Source of the DNA: Ruminococcus sp.
GTDB lineage: Bacteria; Bacillota; Clostridia; Oscillospirales; Ruminococcaceae
Reading direction: 5' to 3'
Length of the DNA: 64,000 bases
NCBI GenBank assembly: GCA_017462565.1
Contig: JAFTQW010000063.1
Location: 62,001 to 126,000, forward strand
Shown: positions 1-7,972 of the stretch, piece after piece
Layout of the letters: the number at the start of each line of letters is the position of its first letter
How positions within the stretch are numbered: position 1 is the stretch's first letter
Program-made: the position numbers and the translations under genes
The notes under the pieces: model-generated
The model's database searches: none
What the model saw: only the letters and a program-made list of their open reading frames with translations
Told to the model about the DNA's origin: nothing

Positions 1-611
1 TGGTTTGCCAGAAGGACTTTATAGCCGAGACCTATGGTGAATGTTTTCAGTCCGTCCTCGACCTTTTTTATGCTGTGAGAACGTTTTCTGAGCTGAGCCG
101 CAACGCTTTCATATGTTACGATAGGTCCGGCAATCAGCTGCGGAAACATACTGATATAAGCTCCGTAATTAATGAGATTTCGCTCTGCACGAGTTTTTTT
201 CCAATAAACGTCGATGATATATGAAACATTCTGGAATGTATAGAAGCTGATTCCAATGGGGAGAATAATATCTTTAACGGTAAGATTTCCATGGAAGAGC
301 GCATTCAGATTTTCTGTTCCGAATCCCCAGTATTTGAAAAAAATAAGCCACCAAAAATTAAAAATTATACCGAAAGTAAGCCATAGCCGACTCGTCCGCC
401 GATTGCTTTCTATGAATTGTGCAACAATAAAATTAAACAGCAGCGTCAGCAGGAATAGTGCGATGTATACAAACTTTTTCACTCCAAGGCTGTAGAATAT
501 GACACTTCCTACAAATATCACTGCATTCTTATGCTTAGGCGGACTTACCGCATACACAATAAAAAATGCAGGAAGGAATATAAAAATAAATTCCAAGCTG
601 CTAAAAACCAT
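1..611 (-). CDS. MBOAT family O-acyltransferase (AlgI/DltB-like), 5' part only
   Basis: Partial gene that runs off the left edge; its N-terminal ~203 residues are present. The translation begins MVFSSLEFIFIFLPAFF and shows several hydrophobic segments and the family-typical stretches ISFYTFQNVSYIIDVYW and MFPQLIAGPIVTYE. These are characteristic of membrane-bound O-acyltransferases that acetylate exported polysaccharides or cell-wall polymers. The catalytic His region lies beyond the edge. The ATG at 611 is preceded by a weak GGGTGG-like site. A TTGACA-17-TAAAAT promoter lies upstream on the same strand. The family is clear, the acceptor polymer is unknown. It may relate to the glycan operon starting at 2955, but it is on the opposite strand and separated by another gene. 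Confidence 0.85.
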   Translation of the reverse strand, partial: MVFSSLEFIFIFLPAFFIVYAVSPPKHKNAVIFVGSVIFYSLGVKKFVYIALFLLTLLFNFIVAQFIESNRRTSRLWLTFGIIFNFWWLIFFKYWGFGTENLNALFHGNLTVKDIILPIGISFYTFQNVSYIIDVYWKKTRAERNLINYGAYISMFPQLIAGPIVTYESVAAQLRKRSHSIKKVEDGLKTFTIGLGYKVLLAN

Positions 612-672
612 TTTACCACCCTTATTTCATTTTGTTCTACATTTTTATACCTTTTTCAGGCTTTCTATTATT

Positions 673-701
673 ATTTTACAACGTATTTTTATTATTGTCA
701 A
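673..701 (-). promoter_or_regulatory. Sigma-A-type promoter for the MBOAT gene
   Basis: On the minus strand TTGACA (696-701) and TAAAAT (673-678) are separated by 17 bp, in AT-rich DNA about 60-90 bp upstream of the MBOAT start at 611. Confidence 0.6.
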
Positions 702-735
702 TAGAGATTTTTATTTGTAGCAATTTGTAACTTTT

Positions 736-897
736 AGAACTTGTTCTCATAGGATTTGTGCGTAGATTTTCGAGCATAATTTTAATGAGTGCAAGGCAAA
801 AAAGCGAAAGCATACTGTCGTATGGTGAGCTTTTTAACGCAGCAATCGTTAAAATTTGCTGAAAAGATGCGTGCAATATCCTATGAGAACAAGTTCT
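736..897. repeat. Palindromic element, family 1 copy A (MITE-like)
   Basis: A 162 bp element bounded by a perfect 20 bp terminal inverted repeat (736-755 and 878-897). Read on the minus strand its interior aligns almost base for base with the elements at 15552-15712 and 51382-51539. Shared parts are GCAAATTTT, CTGCGTT, and an apical hairpin CATAC-GACA-GTATG (811-824) followed by a pyrimidine-rich stretch and GCCTTG. The terminal arms are unrelated in sequence to those of the other copies. It contains no credible gene and lies between the MBOAT promoter and the terminator of the MBL gene. Confidence 0.8.
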
Positions 898-914
898 TAG
901 CAAATTTCAAGTGA

Positions 915-955
915 TAATATAAAAGCAGCACCGTAAAAAAAGAGTGCGGTGCTGC
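915..955 (-). terminator. Rho-independent terminator of the MBL-fold gene
   Basis: Inverted repeat GCAGCACCG (925-933) / CGGTGCTGC (947-955). On the minus strand it is followed by TTTT and an AT-rich run (915-924). It lies 17 bp past the stop of the gene at 972-2570. Confidence 0.8.
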
Positions 956-971
956 CTTAAAGAGATGGCTG

Positions 972-2570
972 CTAAAATTCCCAGTCGTCGCAAAGCTTGT
1001 TTATCGCTTCGGCCAGCTTATTCATATCGGCATTGGCGCATCCGGAAGAATTTTTAACAAGAGCTGAAAGCCTTTCCGAAGCAGTCAGCAGGCGAGAGTA
1101 GCTTGCCGAAAGATTAGCTGCATTGCGTTTTTTCTTGGGGATAGGAATGGGTTTTGCATCAACGGTTATCTCACCGGAAATCATATCGAATTCCGCTCCG
1201 CTGAAAGGAGCGTAGGCAGAAACATTCAATTCCGATTCAAGCCGATTTACAAGAGCGTTTGCAGAATCATCTTCACCATGATTGACAAAGAACATTTTTA
1301 CTCCCTGTATAGCTTTCGCCCAGTCTATAAGACCGTTCGAGTCTGCATGACCGCTTATTCCGGGAAGCTGTGTTATTTCAGCGCAGACGCTTATTGCCTC
1401 GCCGAAAATGCGAACTCTTTTTGCTCCTTCGATAAGACTTCTTCCAAGAGTATTTCCTGCCTGATACCCTACAAAGAGTATAATATTTTCGCTCTTCCAA
1501 AGGTTATGTTTAAGGTGATGTTTGATTCTTCCGGCATCGCACATTCCACTTGCCGAAATAATAACTTTTGGTCTTGAATCGCTGTTTATAGCTCTTGAAT
1601 CATCGCTTGTTACAGTCCGGATAAGTCCCTCGAAGGCAAGCGGATTTATGCCCGATCTTACGTATGCAAGAGCCTCTTCGTCATAACAGCTTTCACGGTT
1701 GTCAATAAAAATATCAGTTGCCTCGTTAGCAAGCGGGCTGTCCACATAAACCGGAAAATCATCATGACCGATCAAAAGCTTCTGTTCCTTTATTTTCCTC
1801 AGAAAATAGAGCATTTCCTGAGTTCTGCCCACAGCGAACGACGGGATTATAACGCTTCCCCCTCGATCGAATGCACGCTGTAAAACTTTGGCAAGAGCCG
1901 TGACGTAATCTGTCGGCTTTTCGTGGAGCCTGTTGCCGTAGGTTGATTCAATAACTGCATAATCGGCAGAATCAATAAACTGCGGATCACGTATAAGGGG
2001 CTGATCCAAATTGCCTATATCTCCGGAAAAGACTATTTTTCGGGAAATTTCCTCTTCACACATCTCGATGATAACGCTTGAAGAACCGAGAAGATGTCCT
2101 GCATCACGGAATGATACATTGATGCTTGGGCATAGTTCAAACGAAGCGTCATAATGATGCGGAACGAAAAGCTCGATTGCTCCGAGAGCGTCATCCATAG
2201 TATACAGCGGAGTATACTCCTCCTCGCCTTTACGACGGGCTTTACGGCTGCGCCATTCGGCTTCAAATTCCTGAATATGAGCGCTGTCACGGAGCATAAC
2301 GCTGCATAAATTAGATGTAGCTTCGGTAGCATGGATCTCTCCCTTAAAACCGCCTGCAAAAAGCAGTGGGAGCAGTCCGGAATGATCAATATGGGCGTGT
2401 GTCAAAAGGACAAAATCTATATTCGACGGAGATACCGGTATGCGGACATTTTCATACATATCCTCTCCCTGCTGCATTCCGAAATCAACAAGAATTCTTT
2501 TGCCGCAGGCCTCAATATAAGTACAGCTTCCGGTTACTTCATGCGTTGCGCCGATAAATGTTAGTTTCAT
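972..2570 (-). CDS. MBL-fold/beta-CASP metallohydrolase, RNA-processing exonuclease-like (YSH1/CPSF-type)
   Basis: A 532-residue predicted cytoplasmic zinc hydrolase. The N-terminal metallo-beta-lactamase domain has the metal-binding motif HAHIDH (residues 58-63), a downstream DAGHLLGS segment and an FSGDIGN motif. The beta-CASP insertion follows (VIESTYGNR, then VIIPSFAVGRTQEM). A C-terminal Zn-dependent RMMBL block contains ISASGMCDAGRI and SGHAD. This architecture is typical of bacterial CPSF-like ribonucleases of COG1236, distinct from RNase J. AGGAGGT sits just before the ATG. The gene is monocistronic, with its own terminator, and its 5' UTR contains palindromic element D. The precise RNA substrate is unknown; nuclease activity is inferred from the family. 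Confidence 0.88.
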   Translation of the reverse strand: MKLTFIGATHEVTGSCTYIEACGKRILVDFGMQQGEDMYENVRIPVSPSNIDFVLLTHAHIDHSGLLPLLFAGGFKGEIHATEATSNLCSVMLRDSAHIQEFEAEWRSRKARRKGEEEYTPLYTMDDALGAIELFVPHHYDASFELCPSINVSFRDAGHLLGSSSVIIEMCEEEISRKIVFSGDIGNLDQPLIRDPQFIDSADYAVIESTYGNRLHEKPTDYVTALAKVLQRAFDRGGSVIIPSFAVGRTQEMLYFLRKIKEQKLLIGHDDFPVYVDSPLANEATDIFIDNRESCYDEEALAYVRSGINPLAFEGLIRTVTSDDSRAINSDSRPKVIISASGMCDAGRIKHHLKHNLWKSENIILFVGYQAGNTLGRSLIEGAKRVRIFGEAISVCAEITQLPGISGHADSNGLIDWAKAIQGVKMFFVNHGEDDSANALVNRLESELNVSAYAPFSGAEFDMISGEITVDAKPIPIPKKKRNAANLSASYSRLLTASERLSALVKNSSGCANADMNKLAEAINKLCDDWEF

Positions 2571-2597
2571 AATGACCTCCTAAAGTAAAAAGAGTAC

Positions 2598-2771
2598 AGG
2601 CAACACCGCACAAAGCACGCCTGACGGCTTTGCACGTCATCTGCTTACATATTTTCCGTCATATCACACAAATTCTCCTTGCAATACGATAGTATTGCTG
2701 CGTCAAATTTATGCAATCTGACAAAAAATCTGACTACGCATCTGCCGCACAATCTTTGTGCGGTGTTGCCT
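2598..2771. repeat. Palindromic element, family 2 copy D (in the 5' UTR of the MBL gene)
   Basis: A 174 bp element with a perfect 18 bp terminal inverted repeat (2598-2615 / 2754-2771). Its apical hairpin is GCAATAC-GATA-GTATTGC (2681-2698). Read on the minus strand its core aligns with the element at 53954-54117 (GTCAGATTG, TGACGCA, ATGACGGAAAATATG, AGCCGTCA), but the arms and the apical stem differ in sequence. It lies between the MBL-gene promoter (2796-2824) and its start codon, so it would be transcribed as part of that mRNA. Confidence 0.8.
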
Positions 2772-2795
2772 ACAAAGCGATATTTCGTTTATACT

Positions 2796-2824
2796 ATTAT
2801 AACATATATCAACATTTTTGTCTA
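2796..2824 (-). promoter_or_regulatory. Promoter of the MBL-fold gene
   Basis: Minus-strand TAGACA (2819-2824) and TATAAT (2796-2801) with a 17 bp spacer. The distance to the start codon (about 220 bp) means the transcript begins with hairpin element D. Confidence 0.6.
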
Positions 2825-2879
2825 CGTTATTTTGTAAAATTTCACAAGTTTTTTCTTTCTTTTTCGCCCGATATTAGGC

Positions 2880-2909
2880 TTGACATATGTACCGCTGCTG
2901 TGATATAAT
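2880..2909 (+). promoter_or_regulatory. Strong extended -10 promoter of the glycan operon
   Basis: TTGACA (2880-2885), an 18 bp spacer, a TG dinucleotide at 2901-2902, and TATAAT (2904-2909). It lies about 45 bp upstream of the exporter permease start. It is the only strong promoter noticed before the eleven co-directional genes 2955-15546. Confidence 0.8.
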
Positions 2910-2954
2910 AATAAGATAAAATGGAAAAATTATGCACGTTTGAAGGAGTTTCAA

Positions 2955-3731
2955 ATGAACACTATAAAAGAACTTTATGCTTATCGGCAAATGATTTTCA
3001 GTCTTGTAAAAAAAGACCTGCGGGGACGCTATAAAGGCTCGGTTCTCGGTTTTTTATGGACGTTTATCAACCCGCTTCTCCAGCTTGTCGTCTATACCGT
3101 GGTCTTTTCATTCATACTTAAATCTAATATCGAGCGGTATTATCTTTATCTTTTCGTTGCGCTGATACCTTGGATTTTCTTCTCATCGTCACTGACAGTC
3201 GGAGCGTCCTCAGTCGTGGCGCAGAAGGATCTGATAAAAAAGATCTATTTTCCGAGAATGGTCATTCCAATCTCATATGTCACAAGCTGCTTTGTCAATA
3301 TGCTTCTTTGCTTCATTGTTATCTTTGCTGTAATCATATGCACGGGAGCGGGATTTAATTTTGCTGCGCTTCTGACACTTCCGATAATCATGATAGTAGA
3401 ATATATCCTCGCATTGGGAATGGCTCTGCTTGCATCCGCAGTCACCGTTTATTTCAGGGATTTAGAGCATATTCTCGGTATTATTTCAATGATGTGGATG
3501 TATATGACTCCCATTATGTACGATAAATCTATCGTTCCGGAGCGTCTGCTGCCTGTTTTCAATCTCAATCCGATGACTCACGTTATCGAATGCTACCGAA
3601 CCGTTCTTTACAACAAAGCTATGCCCGATCTTTCAACATTGCTTTTTGCAGCCGGTTTAGGAATATTTTTCCTGATTTTCGGCAGCTTTGTATTCAATAA
3701 ACTTCAACGTCACTTTGTGGAGGAATTGTAA
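2955..3731 (+). CDS. ABC-2 type polysaccharide/teichoic-acid export permease (Wzm/TagG-like)
   Basis: A 258-residue integral membrane protein with about six hydrophobic spans and the ABC-2 export permease signature near its N-terminus (SLVKKDLRGRYKGSVLGFLW). It pairs with the ATPase encoded directly downstream to export lipid-linked glycan across the membrane. The ATG at 2955 is chosen because AAGGAG lies 6 bp before it; an in-frame TTG at 2940 would put that site inside the coding sequence. It is the first gene of the operon. The family is certain, but the exported polymer (O-polysaccharide-like glycan or teichoic acid) cannot be read from the permease. Confidence 0.92.
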   Translation: MNTIKELYAYRQMIFSLVKKDLRGRYKGSVLGFLWTFINPLLQLVVYTVVFSFILKSNIERYYLYLFVALIPWIFFSSSLTVGASSVVAQKDLIKKIYFPRMVIPISYVTSCFVNMLLCFIVIFAVIICTGAGFNFAALLTLPIIMIVEYILALGMALLASAVTVYFRDLEHILGIISMMWMYMTPIMYDKSIVPERLLPVFNLNPMTHVIECYRTVLYNKAMPDLSTLLFAAGLGIFFLIFGSFVFNKLQRHFVEEL

Positions 3732-5003
3732 ATGCCGCAGAATGAAATCGCTATTGATGTAAATAATATTACTAAAAGCTTCAAGGTCTTTCTGGATAAA
3801 GGCTCGCAGCTTAAAGAGCGTCTGCTCTTCCGGAAAAGAAACCGCTATGAGGAGCGAAAGGTACTCCGTGGGATAAGTTTTCAGGTCAGAAAGGGCGAAG
3901 CAATAGGTCTTATCGGACATAACGGCTGCGGAAAAAGCACCACGCTCAAGCTCCTCACGAGAATCATGTATCCCGACTCCGGAACGATTACCATGAACGG
4001 CAGAGTTTCAAGTCTTATTGAACTTGGCGCAGGCTTTCACCCCGATATGAGCGGACGTGAAAATATTTACACGAACGCCGCAATCTTTGGTCTTACCAAA
4101 CATGAGATAGATGCAAGATTAGATAAGATAGTCGAATTTTCCGAGCTTGAGGATTTTATAGACAATCCCGTCCGGACTTACTCCTCAGGAATGTATATGC
4201 GTCTGGCTTTCTCGGTTGCTATAAATGTTGACGCAGATATTCTGCTGATAGATGAGATTCTGGCAGTCGGCGACGCCAATTTTCAGGCGAAATGCTTCAA
4301 TAAACTGCGTGAAATAAAGTCTAAGGGAACAACGATCGTTATCGTTTCGCACTCTCTCGGTCAGATAGAACAAATCTGCGACCGTTCCGTCTGGATTCAT
4401 GAGGGTCTTATCAAGGCTGAGGGAGATCCCAAAGAGATCGACCTTGAATACCTCGATTTTATGGGAAGAAAAATGCAGGAAAACGCCAAAAAAGAGCTTT
4501 CGGAAAAGGAAAACTCCGGTGAACAGACTCCCGAAAGCAGCGCTCCCACCGAAAACGATACAAACAGTTCCGCTGCGAAAAACCGCTGGGGAAACGGCAA
4601 AGCGAGAATTGAAAGAATACGTTCCTATTCTTCCGACGGCAGCGAACAGAAGATTTTCCAAACCGGTGAGAGCATTCTATTCAAACTTGATTATACTGTA
4701 AAAGAGAGTGTGGAGGACGCTGTTTTCGGCATAGGTATTTTCAATCGTGACGGCGTTCAGTGTTACGGTACGAACACGAGAATCGACCAGATAAAGCCGT
4801 TTTTGCTCGATAAGAGCGGTTCTGTCGAGATAACGCTTGATGATGTTATGCTGCTTGCTGGCGAATATATCCTTGATTTTGCTATCGAAAGCGGCGACGG
4901 TATTCCCGTTGATTACTACAGAGGTGCGTTTGAGATTCAGATGATCTCAAATCTGGGCGATGTAGGTATAGCTCGGATAGACCATAAATGGAAGCTGAAA
5001 TAA
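3732..5003 (+). CDS. Polysaccharide ABC exporter ATPase with C-terminal Wzt-type carbohydrate-binding domain
   Basis: A 423-residue protein starting immediately after the permease stop. The ATPase domain has Walker A GHNGCGKST (62-70), signature YSSGM (150-154) and Walker B ILLIDE (170-175). A charged low-complexity linker (about 240-275) leads to a beta-rich C-terminal domain (about 275-423) resembling the Wzt C-terminal module. In Gram-negative O9a-type systems that module binds the chemically capped non-reducing end of the glycan before export. TagH-type ATPases have different extensions. The presence of this domain, with a coiled-coil methyltransferase encoded next, suggests export coupled to chain termination; that coupling is inference. 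Confidence 0.9.
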   Translation: MPQNEIAIDVNNITKSFKVFLDKGSQLKERLLFRKRNRYEERKVLRGISFQVRKGEAIGLIGHNGCGKSTTLKLLTRIMYPDSGTITMNGRVSSLIELGAGFHPDMSGRENIYTNAAIFGLTKHEIDARLDKIVEFSELEDFIDNPVRTYSSGMYMRLAFSVAINVDADILLIDEILAVGDANFQAKCFNKLREIKSKGTTIVIVSHSLGQIEQICDRSVWIHEGLIKAEGDPKEIDLEYLDFMGRKMQENAKKELSEKENSGEQTPESSAPTENDTNSSAAKNRWGNGKARIERIRSYSSDGSEQKIFQTGESILFKLDYTVKESVEDAVFGIGIFNRDGVQCYGTNTRIDQIKPFLLDKSGSVEITLDDVMLLAGEYILDFAIESGDGIPVDYYRGAFEIQMISNLGDVGIARIDHKWKLK

Positions 5004-5022
5004 AAGTTTGGAGTGATAGCTT

Positions 5023-6135
5023 TTGAGCAATATAATGCAATTTTTACAAAATATCAGATCGCAGAACGGTTTTAAGGCAAAGCTGCGGAATCGTTTGTTT
5101 TCTTCAATGATCCATGGGTTTGAAGCCATTGAAGCCGACATCAGCTCGATAAATTCTCAGCAGGAAGAGATAATGAAAAGACTGGAAAGCTTGCAGTCAC
5201 GTTTTGATACAGTTGAAATCAAATCTTCCGATTGTATTGGCACAGTTTCGGCGCTGAGAAGCGATCTTGAAAACATCGGAGTTAATCTCCGCAACAATAA
5301 TTCCGCTATAGACAGGCTTTCCGCCGACAGCGAGTTCATTAAATTGAAAATTTCCGGAATGGAAAAAAGTCTCCGCAGCAACGCTTCGCCTGTAATGTCT
5401 GCTCCTCAGAGCGGACAGGCTCAGTCTGTTTCGCAGGCAGACGTTAACGCTCCGCAGGAAAGCGATTACGAAAGCATAGATTACTTTGATTTCGAGAATC
5501 ATTTCCGTGGTTCTATCGAGAGTATCAAAAAGGCTCAGGAATTCTATCTGCCCTATTTTAAAAACAGCAAGAAAGTTATAGATATTGGCTGCGGACGTGG
5601 AGAATTCCTCTCGCTTATGAAGGATAACGGAATTGACGCCTGCGGTGTCGATATTTATGAGCCGTATGTCGATTACTGCAATATGAAGGGACTTTCCGCA
5701 GTTTGCGGCGACGGTTCGGAGTTCCTTTCAAGGCAGGACGAGGTTGACGGCATTTTCGTCGGACAAGTTGTTGAGCATCTTAAAACTCACGAAATTATCA
5801 GGCTGTGCAATACCGCCTATGAGAAGCTTTCCGAGGGCGGAATTATCGTTATAGAAACGCCGAATCCGACTTCGCTTGCTATCTATACCAATGCTTTTTA
5901 CATCGATCCGTCGCACATTAAGCCGGTTCATCCGCTTACTATGAGATATTACCTCGAAAAAGCCGGATTCCGGAAGATAGATGTCATTTTTACTGAAAAC
6001 AGCCGCCCGCAGTTTGAAATTCCGGAACTGAAAATTTCCGGCGGAGAAGATACAGAAGAATTCAACAAGGCTATGAAAAAGGTTTCAGAACTTCTCTACG
6101 GCAGTCAGGATTATGCTGTTATTGCCTGTAAATAG
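5023..6135 (+). CDS. Coiled-coil-tethered class I SAM methyltransferase (candidate glycan-capping enzyme)
   Basis: A 370-residue protein. Residues about 20-125 are heptad-rich (coiled coil), about 125-150 are a Gln/Ala/Ser-rich linker, and about 160-370 form a class I methyltransferase. SAM motif I is VIDIGCGRGEF, followed by GVDIYEP, DGIFVGQVVEHL and IIVIETPNP. The TTG at 5023 is chosen because GGAGTG lies 7 bp upstream; an ATG at 5035 is the alternative. The arrangement recalls WbdD, where a methyl cap and a coiled-coil ruler set glycan length before Wzt recognition. No kinase domain is seen here. The methylated substrate is inferred from the neighbours, not shown by the sequence. Confidence 0.85.
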   Translation: MSNIMQFLQNIRSQNGFKAKLRNRLFSSMIHGFEAIEADISSINSQQEEIMKRLESLQSRFDTVEIKSSDCIGTVSALRSDLENIGVNLRNNNSAIDRLSADSEFIKLKISGMEKSLRSNASPVMSAPQSGQAQSVSQADVNAPQESDYESIDYFDFENHFRGSIESIKKAQEFYLPYFKNSKKVIDIGCGRGEFLSLMKDNGIDACGVDIYEPYVDYCNMKGLSAVCGDGSEFLSRQDEVDGIFVGQVVEHLKTHEIIRLCNTAYEKLSEGGIIVIETPNPTSLAIYTNAFYIDPSHIKPVHPLTMRYYLEKAGFRKIDVIFTENSRPQFEIPELKISGGEDTEEFNKAMKKVSELLYGSQDYAVIACK

Positions 6136-6154
6136 CCTTTGAAAGGACATAAAA

Positions 6155-6664
6155 ATGGAAAACAACAACATTAATATCGAAGAAATCATGGCACAGATAA
6201 AGCGTGAGATAAAGGAGAAAAATTTCTCCTCGGATATGCTCAGCTTCGAGGATGTTCCTTATAAAAAGCCGGTTCAGGTAAGCCGCAGCGGAAACGCTTC
6301 TCTTGATGATGCGGACGAGGCTCTCGCTTACATGAATGCTCACTACTACGTTCAGCCTTACAAGCCGATTGCAGGCAATCCGATCAAAGTTTTCATTAAA
6401 AAGGTTATCAGAAAGCTTACTAAATTTTATGTTGAACCTGTGGTTTTTGAGCAGAACGAATTCAATGCAAACACAGTCAGCGTTCTTAATACTCTGCGCA
6501 ATACAGCCGAAAATCAGCCGTCGAGTGAAACTGATGCGCTTGCCGGAAAGCTTGAAACTCTTGAACTTGCGCAAAAAGAACTTCTCATCAGAATTGAGAC
6601 TCTCGAAAAGGAAAACTCCTCGCTCAAAGAGGCGATCGCCGCAGGAAAGCAGGTTTCGGAATGA
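6155..6664 (+). CDS. Small coiled-coil protein of the glycan operon
   Basis: A 169-residue soluble protein without enzyme motifs. The N-terminus NIEEIMAQIKREI looks amphipathic. The middle (IRKLTKFYVEPVVFEQNEFN, residues about 89-108) resembles a segment often found ahead of methyltransferase domains in glycan-modifying proteins. The last ~40 residues are strongly coiled-coil (LETLELAQKELLIRIETLEK). It starts 19 bp after the methyltransferase and overlaps the next gene by 4 bp (ATGA). It may be the membrane-proximal partner or a split-off half of a composite capping protein; function unproven. Confidence 0.75.
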   Translation: MENNNINIEEIMAQIKREIKEKNFSSDMLSFEDVPYKKPVQVSRSGNASLDDADEALAYMNAHYYVQPYKPIAGNPIKVFIKKVIRKLTKFYVEPVVFEQNEFNANTVSVLNTLRNTAENQPSSETDALAGKLETLELAQKELLIRIETLEKENSSLKEAIAAGKQVSE

Positions 6665-7743
6665 GGATTATCCAGATTCTTCCCACGCTCTCATTCGGGG
6701 ACGCTATCGGCAACGACACGATCGCTCTCAAGGGAGCAATCGCCGACATGGGATTCGATTCCGAGATCTACGCCGAAAACGTGGACAAACGGCTTCCGTC
6801 GGATATTGCTAAAAATATAGGAAGGCTCAAGGGACTTAAACCGGACGATATTATCCTCTATCACAAATCGACGGGAACGGAGCTTACATTTAAGCTGGAT
6901 GAATTTAAATGCCGTAAGATAATGATTTATCATAACATAACTCCGCCTGAATTTTTTGCTCCTTATAGTCCTGCGGCGGAAAGACTTACAAAATTCGGCT
7001 ACGAGGGAGTTGAATTTCTCAGAGATAAGGTTGAACTCTGTCTTGCTGACTCTTCTTATAATAAAAGTGAACTGATTCGTATGGGGTACGATTGTCCGAT
7101 AAAAGTCCGTCCTATACTTATAAAATTTGACGATTATAAGCAGACTCCCGATAAAACCGTTCTCAAAAATTGCAGCGACGGTAAGACAAATCTTATTTTT
7201 GTCGGCAGAATAGCTCCTAATAAAAAGCAGGAGAATATTATCCGTGCTTTCTATTGGTACAAGCGGATTAATCCCGATTCACGTCTGATTCTCGTAGGTT
7301 CGTACACAGGCATGGAGAATTATTTTGAAAGGCTTGTGAAGTACACAAAAGCGCTCGGTCTCGAAGAGGACGTTATTTTTACCGGACATATAAAATTCAG
7401 CGAAATACTGGCTTATTACCACTCCGCTCACGCTTTTGTATGTATGAGCGAGCATGAGGGATTTTGTGTTCCTCTTGCTGAAGCGATGTTTTTTGACGTT
7501 CCGATAATCGCCTATGATACGAGCGCAATTTCTGATACTCTCGGCGGAAGCGGAGTTCTCATCAATGATAACGATCCTGTTTTTGCCGCACACGTTATTG
7601 ACCGTGTTGTCAGCGACAATGCGCTGAGGAATCATATTATCGAGGGACAGAGAAAACGTCTTGAAGACTTTTCCTACAATAAAATCAAAAATATTTTCGA
7701 GAAGCAATTAAAAGATTTTATAAAAGATAAAAACTGTCGATAA
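6661..7743 (+). CDS. GT4-family glycosyltransferase
   Basis: A 360-residue GT-B fold enzyme of the Glycos_transf_1 type. The donor-binding half contains LIFVGRIAPNKKQENIIRAF, and the E-x7-E region is EHEGFCVPLAEAM followed by FDVPIIAYD. It probably adds one sugar from a nucleotide-sugar donor to the lipid-linked glycan at the cytoplasmic face. Translationally coupled to the preceding coiled-coil gene (ATGA overlap). It is followed by an unusual 229 bp gap filled with hairpins. Sugar specificity cannot be deduced. Confidence 0.9.
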   Translation: MRIIQILPTLSFGDAIGNDTIALKGAIADMGFDSEIYAENVDKRLPSDIAKNIGRLKGLKPDDIILYHKSTGTELTFKLDEFKCRKIMIYHNITPPEFFAPYSPAAERLTKFGYEGVEFLRDKVELCLADSSYNKSELIRMGYDCPIKVRPILIKFDDYKQTPDKTVLKNCSDGKTNLIFVGRIAPNKKQENIIRAFYWYKRINPDSRLILVGSYTGMENYFERLVKYTKALGLEEDVIFTGHIKFSEILAYYHSAHAFVCMSEHEGFCVPLAEAMFFDVPIIAYDTSAISDTLGGSGVLINDNDPVFAAHVIDRVVSDNALRNHIIEGQRKRLEDFSYNKIKNIFEKQLKDFIKDKNCR

Positions 7744-7789
7744 CAGCGTTGTTTTTGACGTATATAACGGTGAATTTGTTCCGCTTATT

Positions 7790-7945
7790 CTCTGCAATGA
7801 GTATTTCCCCTTGTTTGGGCATTCTGCCCTAATTATTTTCATTACCTCTTTACGAGGTAATGAAAATAATTAATATCGGGATTCCAAAGGGTTATTCAAC
7901 CCTTTGGCAGGGGTTTAAGGGGACAGCGTCCCCTTTATAATAGGA
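7790..7945. repeat. Modular palindromic repeat R1 inside the glycan operon
   Basis: Four successive inverted repeats: GGGC/GCCC (7817-7829), a perfect 17 bp stem (7832-7848 / 7854-7870), CCAAAGGGTT/AACCCTTTGG (7884-7907) and AAGGGGA/TCCCCTT (7917-7935). The same ordered modules recur at 45680-45865, 56340-56460 and, inverted, at 60690-60810. No gene is visible in the 7744-7972 gap. The stems lack long U-tracts, so termination is uncertain, but they could alter mRNA stability or polarity between the fifth and sixth genes. Confidence 0.8.
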
Positions 7946-7972
7946 CGTCAGTAAAGAAAAGGTGATAACAAA

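Noticed and set aside
256-720. Two plus-strand open frames at the left edge
   Set aside because: The first lies wholly opposite the MBOAT gene; the second begins opposite it and runs into its promoter region. Neither has an RBS.
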